DNA of 64,000 bases from Bacillota bacterium (lineage in GTDB: Bacteria > Bacillota > Limnochordia > Limnochordales > DUMU01). Location of the stretch: the NCBI GenBank assembly GCA_012839805.1, contig DUMU01000020.1, forward strand, positions 32,945 through 96,944, read 5' to 3'. Every line of letters starts with the position of its first letter. The stretch's first letter is position 1. A model generated the notes under the pieces. That model saw nothing but the letters and a program-made list of their open reading frames with translations, was not told the origin of the DNA and ran no database searches. The translations under genes were made by a program, and so were the position numbers. Shown here one piece after another: positions 38,324-47,841 of this stretch.

Positions 38324-40075
38324 ATGTCGATAACGGTGAAGTACGACGTCCGGGTGCCCATGCGGGACGGCGTCGAGCTTTCCACGGATCTCTATCTGCC
38401 GCAAGATGCGGGCCGGCCGGCGGCTCCCGGTTCACCGGTCCAGCGCTATCCGGCGATCTTGTTGCGAACCCCATACCTCAAGACGAGCCGGGAGGCTTTT
38501 GAACTGGGTGCGTACTTCGCCTCCCACGGTTACGTGGTGGTCTGGATGGATGTGCGGGGGCGGGGTGACTCCGACGGCCGCTTCGTTCCTTACCGCCACG
38601 ATGGCCAGGACGGCTACGATGCCATCGAGTGGTGCGCCCGCCAGCCCTGGTGCGACGGTAACGTTGGCACAATGGGCGGGTCGTACCTGGCCCGCATCCA
38701 ATGGTTGACCGCGGTCCTCCGGCCACCGCATTTGCGGGCCATGATCACCCTGGTCAGCCCCTCCGATCCGTTCGTGGAAGTTCCCACGGGGACGGAAGGC
38801 CCCATGCACATCTGCTGGAGGCATCTCGTGAGCGGCCGGGTGGTTCAAAACCTCGAGGTCGTCGACTGGATGAAGGTCTACGAGCATCTACCCCTCCTTA
38901 CCATGGACGAAGCTCTGGGCCGTTCACTCCCCGATTGGCGGGAGGCACTCTCCCATCCCACCCTCGATGAGTACTGGAAGCCCATCTGCTACCAGGATAA
39001 GTTCCACGAGGTGGACGTCCCGGTTTTACACATCTCCGGCTGGTACGACGATGAGCAGATCGGTACACTGCGGAACTTCATCGGCATGACACGAAACGGG
39101 CGGACGGCGGCCGCCAGGGCCGCGCAGAAGCTGCTGATGGGCCCCTGGACGCACCAGGTGAACAAGGAGCGCAAGATAGGTGAGATCGATTTCGGGCCTC
39201 AGGCCATAATCGACCTGCGCCAGTATGAACTGCGGTGGTTCGACTACTGGCTCAAGGGGATCGACACCGGGATCATGCGGGAACCGCCGGTGCGCATCTT
39301 CGTGATGGGGGTGAACCGCTGGCGAGACGAAAACGAGTGGCCCCTGGCCCGCACGCAGTGGACCCGCTACTACCTGCACAGCCGTGGCCGGGCCAACAGC
39401 CGCTTCGGGGACGGGTGGCTGTCGACCGACCCGCCGGCAGGCGCCGCTCGCCGGCATGGGCCACCGCCCCTTGAGCCCGAACCCGTGGCGGCACCCGAGC
39501 CTCCTGACTGCTACCTCTATGACCCGTCCCGCCCCGTCCCCTTCATCACCGATCCCACTTCGAGCCAGATCGGGGGACCGGACGACTATTCCGCCGTGGA
39601 GCGGCGAGACGATGTCCTGGTCTACACCTCTGCGCCCCTGGAGGAGGACCTTGAGGTGACCGGTCCGATCCAGGTCGAGCTGTACGCATCGTCGTCCGCG
39701 GTCGACACCGATTTTACCGCCAAGTTGCTCGACGTCTGGCCCAACGGGTTTGCCCAGCGCCTGGTGGACGGTATCGTCCGCGCCCGCTACCGCGAAGGTT
39801 TCGAGCGGGAGGTCTTTCTCGAGCCCGGGCGAATCTACCGCTTCAACATCGATCTCTGGAATACTTCGCATGTCTTCCGCCGGGGCCACGCCATCCGGCT
39901 CGAGATCTCATCGAGCGCCTTTCCGAAGTACGACCGGAATCTGAATACCGGCGGGCCCATTGCCACGGAAACCCGGATGGTCGTGGCCGAGCAGCGGATC
40001 TACCACGACCCGGAACACCCCTCCTGTGTGATACTTCCGGTGATCCCCCCGGGCCGGGAGGGACAGGGTGGCTAG
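38324..40075 (+). CDS. CocE/NonD-family hydrolase (X-Pro dipeptidyl-peptidase S15-like)
   Basis: VRVPMRDGVELSTDLYLP, VVWMDVRGRGDSDGRF, GNVGTMGGSYLARIQWLTA, HVFRRGHAIRLEISSSAFPKYDRNLNTGG; ATG at 38324. Confidence 0.92.
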   Translation: MSITVKYDVRVPMRDGVELSTDLYLPQDAGRPAAPGSPVQRYPAILLRTPYLKTSREAFELGAYFASHGYVVVWMDVRGRGDSDGRFVPYRHDGQDGYDAIEWCARQPWCDGNVGTMGGSYLARIQWLTAVLRPPHLRAMITLVSPSDPFVEVPTGTEGPMHICWRHLVSGRVVQNLEVVDWMKVYEHLPLLTMDEALGRSLPDWREALSHPTLDEYWKPICYQDKFHEVDVPVLHISGWYDDEQIGTLRNFIGMTRNGRTAAARAAQKLLMGPWTHQVNKERKIGEIDFGPQAIIDLRQYELRWFDYWLKGIDTGIMREPPVRIFVMGVNRWRDENEWPLARTQWTRYYLHSRGRANSRFGDGWLSTDPPAGAARRHGPPPLEPEPVAAPEPPDCYLYDPSRPVPFITDPTSSQIGGPDDYSAVERRDDVLVYTSAPLEEDLEVTGPIQVELYASSSAVDTDFTAKLLDVWPNGFAQRLVDGIVRARYREGFEREVFLEPGRIYRFNIDLWNTSHVFRRGHAIRLEISSSAFPKYDRNLNTGGPIATETRMVVAEQRIYHDPEHPSCVILPVIPPGREGQGG

Positions 40076-40157
40076 ACCCTACCGGTCCCGGCCGGCCGGT
40101 GGCCCGATGGTGGCGCGGGCGGGAGGAGCACCGGGGGGAACGGCGAATACCGGTGGC

Positions 40158-40973
40158 ATGACGCAAACCAAGGGGCAAGGCCGAACCCGGCGGCGGGCCA
40201 ACGAACTGGACGGCCGTACCTGGACCCGGTACTCGATCAGCGTATGGAGTGACATCCGCAAAAACGAAGCGGAGATCAAGCTGGGTCACCCGGCTATCTT
40301 CCCGGTTCAGCTGGTCGGTCGTCTTATCCAATGCTTCGCTCCGCCGGGGGAAGTGGTCGTCCTCGACCCGTTCGCGGGCAGCGGTTCAACCCTGGTGGGC
40401 GCAGTGGGGCTCGGTAAGGAAGCAATAGGCCTCGAGCTAATTCCCGAGTATGTGGAACTCGCCCGCCGTCGTCTCGTGAGCGAAGCCGGAGCGCTTACCG
40501 GACGCGCCCGGATCTACCAGGCCGATGCCAGGGAACTGTTGCGGTTCGTAGAGCCGAACAGTGTGGATCTGGTGATCACGTCGCCGCCTTATTGGAATGT
40601 CCTCTCCCGCAAGCGAACCTCCGATGGCAAAGCAATCCGGGATTACGTAGAGAATCCGGCAGACTTGAGCCGGATTCCCGGCTACGAAGAGTTCATCCAG
40701 ACCCTGGCGTTGGTTTTCCGCGACGTTTACACCGTGCTCCGGCCCGGTCGCTACTGCCTGGTGGTAGTAATGGACCTGCGGCAGAGGAGCCGCTTCTTTC
40801 CTTTTCACGCCGACCTGGCTTCGGCGCTGCAGGGGATCGGGTATGTTTTCGACGACCTCATCATCTGGGACCGGCGTCAGGAGTACAACCACCTGCGGCC
40901 TCTCGGATACCCCTCTGTCTTCCGGATCAACAAGGTTCACGAGTATATCCTGATCTTCCGTAAACCCGGCTAG
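40158..40973 (+). CDS. DNA methyltransferase (N4/N6-MTase, SPPY type, motif I before IV)
   Basis: VLDPFAGSGSTLVGAVGLGKEAIGLELIPEYVELARRRL then VDLVITSPPYWNVLSRK; ATG at 40158. Confidence 0.9.
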   Translation: MTQTKGQGRTRRRANELDGRTWTRYSISVWSDIRKNEAEIKLGHPAIFPVQLVGRLIQCFAPPGEVVVLDPFAGSGSTLVGAVGLGKEAIGLELIPEYVELARRRLVSEAGALTGRARIYQADARELLRFVEPNSVDLVITSPPYWNVLSRKRTSDGKAIRDYVENPADLSRIPGYEEFIQTLALVFRDVYTVLRPGRYCLVVVMDLRQRSRFFPFHADLASALQGIGYVFDDLIIWDRRQEYNHLRPLGYPSVFRINKVHEYILIFRKPG

Positions 40974-41067
40974 GATGCTGTCGCGCTATCGCGTTGGCTG
41001 CCCGGGCCACCCCGGCCCCGGCAACGACTGGGGGGATCACCGGTGATACGTCGCTCGTACTGGAATG

Positions 41068-41106
41068 GAAAGGCGATGGTAGCCAAGAAAGCTACCATCG
41101 CCTTTC
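41068..41106. terminator. Perfect 16-bp hairpin between convergent genes
   Basis: GAAAGGCGATGGTAGC-caagaaa-GCTACCATCGCCTTTC. Confidence 0.8.
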
Positions 41107-41198
41107 AATCTTGATTGCTGCAACTCGGGGACTGCGGCTCAAGTCAAGGACCGTCAAGGGCCACCGCCCCGGGCCAGGGGCCGGCGCGCGGAAGCGGC

Positions 41199-41897
41199 TC
41201 AGAAGCTGATGCTGGCGCCGGCGAAGAATCCGGTCGTCGAGCGATCCCACTTCTCGGTGTTATCCTTTTTCGCGGCCTGTGAGAGACCCCGGTAGCCGAC
41301 CTCGAGGGCCACGTTGCGGTACACGTTGATGGAGAGCGACGCTGCTACGCTGGTTAGAGTGGAGGTGTACGTCGAGTTATCAAATCCGTCGGTAATCCCG
41401 ACCTTCGGCCCGTAGAGCAATATCACTTTGCCCTGTAGCCCCGAAGCGAGATCGATCTTTATCACGCCGCCCACCAGCACGCCGGAGTACGATACGGCGT
41501 ACTTCGTAGTACTGGGCGACCAGTCATAGTTGTTGGAGGCGGCAACGAAGCCAACCGCAGGAGCAACCGACAGGCCGCTTTGCTCAAGGAGCTGGTACGA
41601 ACCGTAGACGAGCGTCTGCGAGCCCTGCACCTTGAACTTATCGCTGCCCTGTTTGCCCTCCACCTCCCTAGCCAGGGCGAACTCACCGTTGATGGCAACC
41701 TTCGGCATAAGGACGAAAGAGCCCGATCCTACGATGGCCGGGCTGCTTACCTCCTGCGCCGGCAAGTTACCCGGGAAAGTCACTTTGGTATCGTTGACCC
41801 AATAGCCGAGCGAGAGCTGGCCCTGCTCGGCGCTGGCCGCAGCGGCGACTCCCAACACGACGAGGGCAGCGACCAAGACGGGAACCACTTTACGCAC
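41199..41897 (-). CDS. Secreted putative outer-membrane beta-barrel protein
   Basis: Signal peptide MRKVVPVLVAALVVLGVAAAASA; amphipathic strand pattern; C-term TTGFFAGASISF. Confidence 0.6.
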   Translation of the reverse strand: MRKVVPVLVAALVVLGVAAAASAEQGQLSLGYWVNDTKVTFPGNLPAQEVSSPAIVGSGSFVLMPKVAINGEFALAREVEGKQGSDKFKVQGSQTLVYGSYQLLEQSGLSVAPAVGFVAASNNYDWSPSTTKYAVSYSGVLVGGVIKIDLASGLQGKVILLYGPKVGITDGFDNSTYTSTLTSVAASLSINVYRNVALEVGYRGLSQAAKKDNTEKWDRSTTGFFAGASISF

Positions 41898-42030
41898 GGG
41901 ATACCACCTCCGAGATCAAATGAAGATTGGGCTCGGCCTGTCTTGGCGGCGGAAGCGAACCCATTGTCCATTCGCCTCCGGCGCGTGCATTCCTGCCTGA
42001 CAAGACGATATTTGTCTGTGGGTTCTCGCC

Positions 42031-42267
42031 TCAACGAAGCAAAAAGGCAACGCCAAGGCCGATGCCGATCCCGCCCACGACAAAGAGCGTGAGCTCCACC
42101 AGGCGACGGTAGCGCTGCTGAAGCCGGAAAGGTACGATGGATTCCCGGGAACGTAGCTTGCGGATCCGCAGGGCCAGGCTCAGGGTCGAAAGTACCAGGG
42201 CGACTACCAAGATCCCAAGCAAGCCCACCAACAGCCATAGCAGAGAAACCTCATCATGCGGCCCCAA
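42031..42267 (-). CDS. Small two-TM hypothetical protein
   Basis: VSLLWLLVGLLGILVVALVLSTLSLAL and LTLFVVGGIGIGLGVAFLL. Confidence 0.5.
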   Translation of the reverse strand: MGPHDEVSLLWLLVGLLGILVVALVLSTLSLALRIRKLRSRESIVPFRLQQRYRRLVELTLFVVGGIGIGLGVAFLLR

Positions 42268-42447
42268 CCTTGATCGCTCCTCTAAGTCCTCAGACGCAGC
42301 CGCCGATCAGCTGGTTCGGATTATAACCCAGCTCGCGGCCGGGTGGCCGGCCTGTTTCCGTCCGGTGACGGTATCGGCGGTCACTTTCCGGCTCCTTAGC
42401 CTGAGGGGGTGGGCCCGAGTTCACCTGCTGGTTCGTCGCCCCTAACT

Positions 42448-43617
42448 TCACCGGTCGGTCGCCCGGGCGGGCATGCCGAACCCTCTTCCTTCAGCCAGCG
42501 CCGGTACATGGCGCAATAGCGCACACAAGGCCGCGAGAAGCCGGGTGGACCGGCCGGTACGGGATAGCAGTACTTTCCGTTCCTTCTCGTAATGCTGGAG
42601 AGGGACTTTCGGGTCGGTGAGGTAGACGGCCGGCAGGCCGTTCACGATGAACCCGTGAATGCGGGCTGACACCAGCCCCGCCGCTTGCCGGGATGCTTCC
42701 TGGTAGAAGAAGGAAAGGCGGGCCAGCCGTTCAGACGGGTCGGAGTAAAAGGAGACCAGGTTGAGGTCGCCGTTCTCTTGGTCTTCGCTTTGGTCGATGT
42801 AGTAGTCGAGCAGGATGTGGAAGCCCGAGATCCAGGGAAAGTACGCGTGGTCTATCTGGTCGGCGATCTCCTTTAGCCGGTAGCACGGTTCAGCAGCGCC
42901 GTCGCTCGCTGCCCGGGCGGCAGCTGCCCACAGGGCGAAGATCCCCAGCGTAGAACCGCAGGCCGCGGCAAATTCCCACCAGTAGAGCGAGTTCAGCCCG
43001 GGAGAACGGGAGCACCAGCGGCCGAACCACTTCTCGAGGGAAGGAATGCGCTGGGCGGGCGCGATATGCTTGAACTCCTGCAAGTCGTTATACCGCCGGA
43101 CGTACTGCGCCACCCTGGCTCTCACCAACCTATACCCAGGGAACTCGCTAAGGGCCTCCTGGCAGGTATGTACCAGCGCTTCCAGGTAACCGCCGTCATT
43201 CTTTTGAGGATGAAAACGGTAATAGGGTCGCCGCCGGGCCCCCGGGTGAACGGCATCCAGCATCGCGCAGTGTAGCTGCCGGAAGTCCACTCCGGAACGC
43301 CGGGCATCCAGTTGCGAGGCAGGGATGCTCCGGTCACAAAGGTTATCGAGGTAGTCGCTGATGGTCTGGAAGGCCACGATGGGTCGAATCAGCTTTATCT
43401 CGTCGCCCGGGGGCAGGAAAAGGCTGTAGGCGCTGCCACCGACGGCATGGAAGCGTTTCTGGGTCAAACTGGCCAGGGCCTGGTAGCGAAGCTCGGGGTC
43501 GGGGATGGCCGTGGCCGCCGCGCGCCAGCGTGAAAGCTCACTGTCGGCCAGGGGGACGATCCGGGTCACCATCCGCCTCGCCAGCGTGAACCAGGAACAG
43601 GAGACTTGCTGCACCAA
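42448..43617 (-). CDS. DUF2600 / tetraprenyl-beta-curcumene synthase (YtpB)-family protein
   Basis: GGSAYSLFLP, FQTISDYLDNLCDRS, HYCAMLDAV-like region, DHAYFPWISGFHILLDYYIDQSEDQENGDLNLVSFY. Confidence 0.8.
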   Translation of the reverse strand: MVQQVSCSWFTLARRMVTRIVPLADSELSRWRAAATAIPDPELRYQALASLTQKRFHAVGGSAYSLFLPPGDEIKLIRPIVAFQTISDYLDNLCDRSIPASQLDARRSGVDFRQLHCAMLDAVHPGARRRPYYRFHPQKNDGGYLEALVHTCQEALSEFPGYRLVRARVAQYVRRYNDLQEFKHIAPAQRIPSLEKWFGRWCSRSPGLNSLYWWEFAAACGSTLGIFALWAAAARAASDGAAEPCYRLKEIADQIDHAYFPWISGFHILLDYYIDQSEDQENGDLNLVSFYSDPSERLARLSFFYQEASRQAAGLVSARIHGFIVNGLPAVYLTDPKVPLQHYEKERKVLLSRTGRSTRLLAALCALLRHVPALAEGRGFGMPARATDR

Positions 43618-43736
43618 TTATTCCCACCTCTCCGGTAGTATTCCCCCCCTAGCATACCCTCTGGCCAGGTAGGAAAAGCTTCTTCCCGGACGCGCCGGGG
43701 GATTCCCGGTGAAAAACTGTCGAGAGGAGGGGGAGC

Positions 43737-43928
43737 ATGCCCCACGTTCCGGTAACCCAGTTCGAGTTGCAGCACTTGCGGGAACTGATCGGAGCCGAGC
43801 AGCTGGCCGCCAAGAAGGCCCAGCAGTACGCCCAGCAGGCGACCAATCCGCAGCTGAAGGACATGCTACAGCAGATCGCGGCCCGTTCCACGCAGGCGGC
43901 CCAGCAACTTGTGGGCTTCCTGCAGTAG
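43737..43928 (+). CDS. Small helical CotF/ferritin-like protein
   Basis: FELQHLRELIGAEQLAAKKAQQYAQQATNPQLKDMLQQIAARSTQAAQQLVGFL. Confidence 0.6.
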   Translation: MPHVPVTQFELQHLRELIGAEQLAAKKAQQYAQQATNPQLKDMLQQIAARSTQAAQQLVGFLQ

Positions 43929-43982
43929 CCCCGGCCGCCGGTCCGTTAGCGGCTACGACCACAAGGAGGAGGTTCTTGCGTC

Positions 43983-44303
43983 GTGAACGACAAGGATATT
44001 GCTTCCGACATGCTCAATTCGGTGAAACAGGGTGTACAGATGTTCACCCTGGCTTCCATAGAAGCTGCCAACCCGCAGCTGCGGCAGACACTACTGAATC
44101 TTCGCAACCAGTGCGAACAGACCCAGTGGCAGCTGTTCGAGCTATCCCGGGCCAACAACTGGTACCAACCGGCCCCGCAGGCCGATCCCCAATACATGCA
44201 ACAACTCGCCCGTACCTACCAGCAAGGCATGCAGGCACAGGCTACGATGGGAGTGGGAACGGGCGCCGGGGCGATGGCCGGCGACATGGCAAGGCGTGTG
44301 TAA
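43983..44303 (+). CDS. Spore coat protein CotF-family
   Basis: NDKDIASDMLNSVKQGVQMFTLASIEAANPQLRQTLLNLRNQCEQTQWQLFELSRANNWYQPAPQAD. Confidence 0.75.
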   Translation: MNDKDIASDMLNSVKQGVQMFTLASIEAANPQLRQTLLNLRNQCEQTQWQLFELSRANNWYQPAPQADPQYMQQLARTYQQGMQAQATMGVGTGAGAMAGDMARRV

Positions 44304-44334
44304 TGAAGGCTTCCTCCTGTAGGGGAGGGTGAAA

Positions 44335-44375
44335 GCAGAAGGCGGGAATCCGGCGGGGATGCTCCCGCCTTTTGC
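44335..44375 (+). terminator. Rho-independent terminator after cotF-like gene
   Basis: GCAGAAGGCGGGA..TCCCGCCTTTTGC hairpin. Confidence 0.75.
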
Positions 44376-44489
44376 TTTGGTGGCCGTAGATAGGGGGAAT
44401 CTCATGATCTTGGTCTATTTTGCTTGACTGGGGAGCTAAGGGGAGTTAAGATATCTCGGGACCAACCTTAGCTGAAGGGTGGTAAAGAA

Positions 44490-44666
44490 ATGCGCGCCAA
44501 TATCAAGGATCCAGAGGCCATAGTACGCACCGCCATCTCGAATGTGATCGAAGCTGCCAAGCGGAACAACCAGGACTCGTATGAGGCTGCGGGAGAGGTA
44601 ATCAAGCTTTTGGAGCAATTGCAGGTCAGCTTCCGTCCGATCGTCCGCCGGGCCCGCCGGGCTTGA
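44490..44666 (+). CDS. 58-aa hypothetical protein, below the ORF-track cutoff
   Basis: MRANIKDPEAIVRTAISNVIEAAKRNNQDSYEAAGEVIKLLEQLQVSFRPIVRRARRA; preceded by AAGGGTGG at plausible Shine-Dalgarno spacing. Confidence 0.6.
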   Translation: MRANIKDPEAIVRTAISNVIEAAKRNNQDSYEAAGEVIKLLEQLQVSFRPIVRRARRA

Positions 44667-44790
44667 TCCGGCGCCGGACGGTCCCGCGAGGGCTGGTCGC
44701 CGGTGCGAGCCGGCCCACCAGGACCGGACGGAGCTACCGGCAAGCTTGGCGGGACCGGACGCTCGCAAGCATGCTGGCTGGTTTGGGGAG

Positions 44791-44830
44791 GGGAGGCAGG
44801 AGAGACCGCCTCCCTTTCGATTTGGTTTCA
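44791..44830 (+). terminator. Terminator hairpin upstream of leuC
   Basis: GGGAGGC-aggagagacc-GCCTCCC followed by TTTCGATTTGGTTT. Confidence 0.6.
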
Positions 44831-44930
44831 CGTGTCGACCGCCCCCGGTGACGCGAGGATGCGAATTGCTATGGAAGTGCTATGATGGATAGAAAACTCG
44901 CCGTTGGGCAAAGGGGCGGGATCGGGGCCG

Positions 44931-46421
44931 ATGGAAGAAGAGACGAGACGATCGGGAGGGCGTCCCGGGGCGGGGGTAAATCGCCCGCGGACGCTCTTCG
45001 AGAAAATATGGGAAGAACACGTGGTGGTGGAGCCGCCGGGGCAACCGGCGCTCATATATATAGACTTGCATCTGGTTCACGAGGTCACGTCACCGCAGGC
45101 CTTCGAGGGTTTGCGGCTGGCGGGCCGTCGGGTGCGGCGGCCTGAACTCACCTTTGCTACCATGGACCACAATGTTCCCACTACCGATCGTTCCCGGCCG
45201 GTAGCCGACCCCATCTCTCGTGAACAGATGGAGACCCTATCGCGCAACTGCCGGGAGTTCGGTATCACTTTGTGGGACCTGCATTCTCCGGATCAGGGCA
45301 TAGTGCACGTCGTGGGGCCGGAAAAGGGGCTGACCCAACCCGGGATGACCATCGTGTGCGGAGATTCTCATACCGCCACCCACGGGGCCTTCGGGGCGCT
45401 GGCCTTCGGGATCGGGACCTCCGAAGTGGAACACGTGCTGGCCACCCAGACGCTCTGGCAGGCCAAACCGAAAACGATGGAGATCCGGGTCGAGGGAAAG
45501 CTCCCGGCCGGAACGACGGCCAAGGATCTGATTCTCTACATCATCGGCAGGATCGGCACGGACGGGGCGACGGGGTATGTCATCGAGTACACGGGGGAGG
45601 CCATTCGCACCCTGTCGATGGAGGGGCGGATGACGGTTTGCAACATGTCCATCGAGGCAGGAGCCCGGGCCGGGATGATCGCCCCGGACGAGACCACTTT
45701 CGCGTACTTGAAGGGACGCCCGTACGCGCCAAAGGGCGAGGAATGGGAGCGGGCGCGGGCGCGGTGGCAAACGCTGGTATCCGATCCGGGGGCACGTTAC
45801 GACCGCCGGGTGGAGTTTGACGCGGGCGAAGTCGAACCCCAGGTAACGTGGGGTACCAGCCCGGGGCAGGTGGTGCCGGTGACGGGCCGGGTGCCCGATC
45901 CTGACGATCGTGACCTCTTCCCGGGTGAACCGGCCCGGCGGGCGGCGGCGGCCGCCCTGGCCTACATGGGGCTCGAGCCGGGGACTCGCATCGTTGACAT
46001 TCCCATCGATCGCGTTTTTATCGGGTCCTGCACCAACGGCCGCATCGAGGACTTGCGGGCGGCCGCCGCCGTGCTGCGGGGGCGCAGGGTTCATCCGCGG
46101 GTACGGGTGCTGGTCGTACCCGGTTCACAAGCGGTGAAACGGCAGGCAGAGGCGGAAGGGCTTGACCGCATCTTCAAGGATGCGGGATGCGAGTGGAGGG
46201 AGTCGGGCTGCAGCATGTGCCTGGGCATGAACGAGGACATCCTCCAACCCGGCGAACGGGCGGCTTCGACTTCCAACCGTAACTTCGAGGGCCGTCAGGG
46301 GCGCGGCGGGCGCACGCACCTGGTAAGCCCGGCCATGGCCGCGGCGGCCGCGGTGGCCGGGCACTTCGTCGATGTGCGGGAGTGGCCGATCGTGAGCCGG
46401 TCTGAGGAACGTCCGGCGTGA
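44931..46421 (+). CDS. leuC: 3-isopropylmalate dehydratase large subunit
   Basis: [21 protein letters not shown]-like start, [56 protein letters not shown] at 44931. Confidence 0.95.
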   Translation: MEEETRRSGGRPGAGVNRPRTLFEKIWEEHVVVEPPGQPALIYIDLHLVHEVTSPQAFEGLRLAGRRVRRPELTFATMDHNVPTTDRSRPVADPISREQMETLSRNCREFGITLWDLHSPDQGIVHVVGPEKGLTQPGMTIVCGDSHTATHGAFGALAFGIGTSEVEHVLATQTLWQAKPKTMEIRVEGKLPAGTTAKDLILYIIGRIGTDGATGYVIEYTGEAIRTLSMEGRMTVCNMSIEAGARAGMIAPDETTFAYLKGRPYAPKGEEWERARARWQTLVSDPGARYDRRVEFDAGEVEPQVTWGTSPGQVVPVTGRVPDPDDRDLFPGEPARRAAAAALAYMGLEPGTRIVDIPIDRVFIGSCTNGRIEDLRAAAAVLRGRRVHPRVRVLVVPGSQAVKRQAEAEGLDRIFKDAGCEWRESGCSMCLGMNEDILQPGERAASTSNRNFEGRQGRGGRTHLVSPAMAAAAAVAGHFVDVREWPIVSRSEERPA

Positions 46422-46451
46422 GGTAATGGGAGAAAGGGGCATGAGGGTGAG

Positions 46452-47078
46452 ATGGAGCCTCTGAGGGTGGTCGAGGGTATCGTGGCCCCGCTCGACCGGG
46501 TGAACGTGGATACCGACCAGATCATTCCCAAGCAGTTTTTGAAGCGAATCGAGCGGACGGGCTTCGGCCGGTTCCTTTTCTACGATTGGCGCTACCTGCC
46601 GGATGGAAGTCCCAATCCCGATTTCGTGCTCAACCAGGACCCATGGAAGAACGCGACCATCCTGCTTACGAGGAGCAATTTCGGGTGCGGTTCGTCCCGG
46701 GAACATGCTCCGTGGGCGCTCGTCGACTTCGGATTCCGTGCCATCCTGGCGCCTTCGTTTGCCGACATTTTCTACAACAACTGTTTTAAGAACGGGTTGC
46801 TCCCCGTGGTGCTGCCGGGAGAAGTGATCGACGAACTGTTCAAGAAAGTTCGGGCGCACCAAGAGGGATACCGGCTGGTGGTGGATCTCGAGAAGCAGGA
46901 GGTGAGGGAGGCTACGGGGAAAGAAAGCCTGGTGGCCCGCTTCGACGTCGATCCGTTCCGGCGCGAGTGTCTACTCAAGGGCTGGGATGATATCGCGCTG
47001 ACGCTGCAGCACGAAGCGGCCATCGCGGAGTACGAGCGACGCCGGGCTTGGTCTTACCCTGCCGGCGCCGGCCGTTGA
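46452..47078 (+). CDS. leuD: 3-isopropylmalate dehydratase small subunit
   Basis: [81 protein letters not shown]. Confidence 0.96.
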   Translation: MEPLRVVEGIVAPLDRVNVDTDQIIPKQFLKRIERTGFGRFLFYDWRYLPDGSPNPDFVLNQDPWKNATILLTRSNFGCGSSREHAPWALVDFGFRAILAPSFADIFYNNCFKNGLLPVVLPGEVIDELFKKVRAHQEGYRLVVDLEKQEVREATGKESLVARFDVDPFRRECLLKGWDDIALTLQHEAAIAEYERRRAWSYPAGAGR

Positions 47079-47206
47079 GGTGCGGCCGGCGGCCCGAGGC
47101 TCGAGCGCCGCCGCCGTAAGCCGCCGGTGTGGCCACCGCCGAGGTGGTATGGGCGGCATCACCGGTCCGATGGTGGCTTCGAGAACCGCCCCGAGGGGCA
47201 AAAGGA

Positions 47207-47653
47207 GTGTCGGCAAGCATGGGCCTTTGGGTACTCGCTCCCCTGGCGCTCTTCATCGCCATCCTGCTGTGGGACCGCGAACACCTGTTCACCCTGGAAA
47301 AGGGGCTCGCCGTGCTCAATCTGGTGCTGGCGACCCCCTGGCTTCTCGGGATGGGGCTCCGAGCCGAGATTTTCCCCGAATGGGCCTTCCGCGCCGGCTG
47401 GTACCTGGCGATCCCCGAGGCCGTGCTGGGCGCGGTGGGAACGGGACTGCTCTTCAGCCGGATGGGGATAGGGGTTGGTCGCCGGCCGGCCGGGTCCGGG
47501 GGCGGCAGCAGCCAGGCCGCCGGTGCCGGCGGCAGGGCGAGTGAGGTCTATAAGCTTTCCGCCAGCGATCGCCTGTTGGCAGCTGCACCGTGGGTGTTGG
47601 GCTACGGAATCGCGCTGATGCTCGTGATGTTCTGGACCAGGAACCGGATCTAG
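47207..47653 (+). CDS. Multi-TM hypothetical protein
   Basis: GTG start after AAAGGAG; TM segments LWVLAPLALFIAILLW, LAVLNLVLATPWLLGMGL, AAPWVLGYGIALMLVMF. Confidence 0.55.
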   Translation: MSASMGLWVLAPLALFIAILLWDREHLFTLEKGLAVLNLVLATPWLLGMGLRAEIFPEWAFRAGWYLAIPEAVLGAVGTGLLFSRMGIGVGRRPAGSGGGSSQAAGAGGRASEVYKLSASDRLLAAAPWVLGYGIALMLVMFWTRNRI

Positions 47654-47756
47654 GGTATCTAGGATACTCGCACACCCTCGGTAGTCCTACACCCTTCGCA
47701 CTCCGGCCGTCGCCGCGGCCGGGCGGAAGCCTGCGGCCCCATGAGGGCGATGAAAA

Positions 47757-47816
47757 GAGCCGGCTCATGCCTTCTTTCCCGTTTTCTGGAGGGGAAGGCG
47801 GAGCCGGCCCTTTTTC
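47757..47816. terminator. Terminator hairpin between convergent genes
   Basis: GCCGGCTCATGCCTTC..AAGGCGGAGCCGGC followed by CCTTTTTCTT. Confidence 0.8.
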
Positions 47817-47841
47817 TTCTGTGAGCCGGTAGGGTTGCCGT

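Noticed and set aside
44460-44510. T-box-like AGGGTGGTA upstream of leuC
   Set aside because: It is the Shine-Dalgarno of the 58-aa ORF; no specifier loop or full T-box sequence
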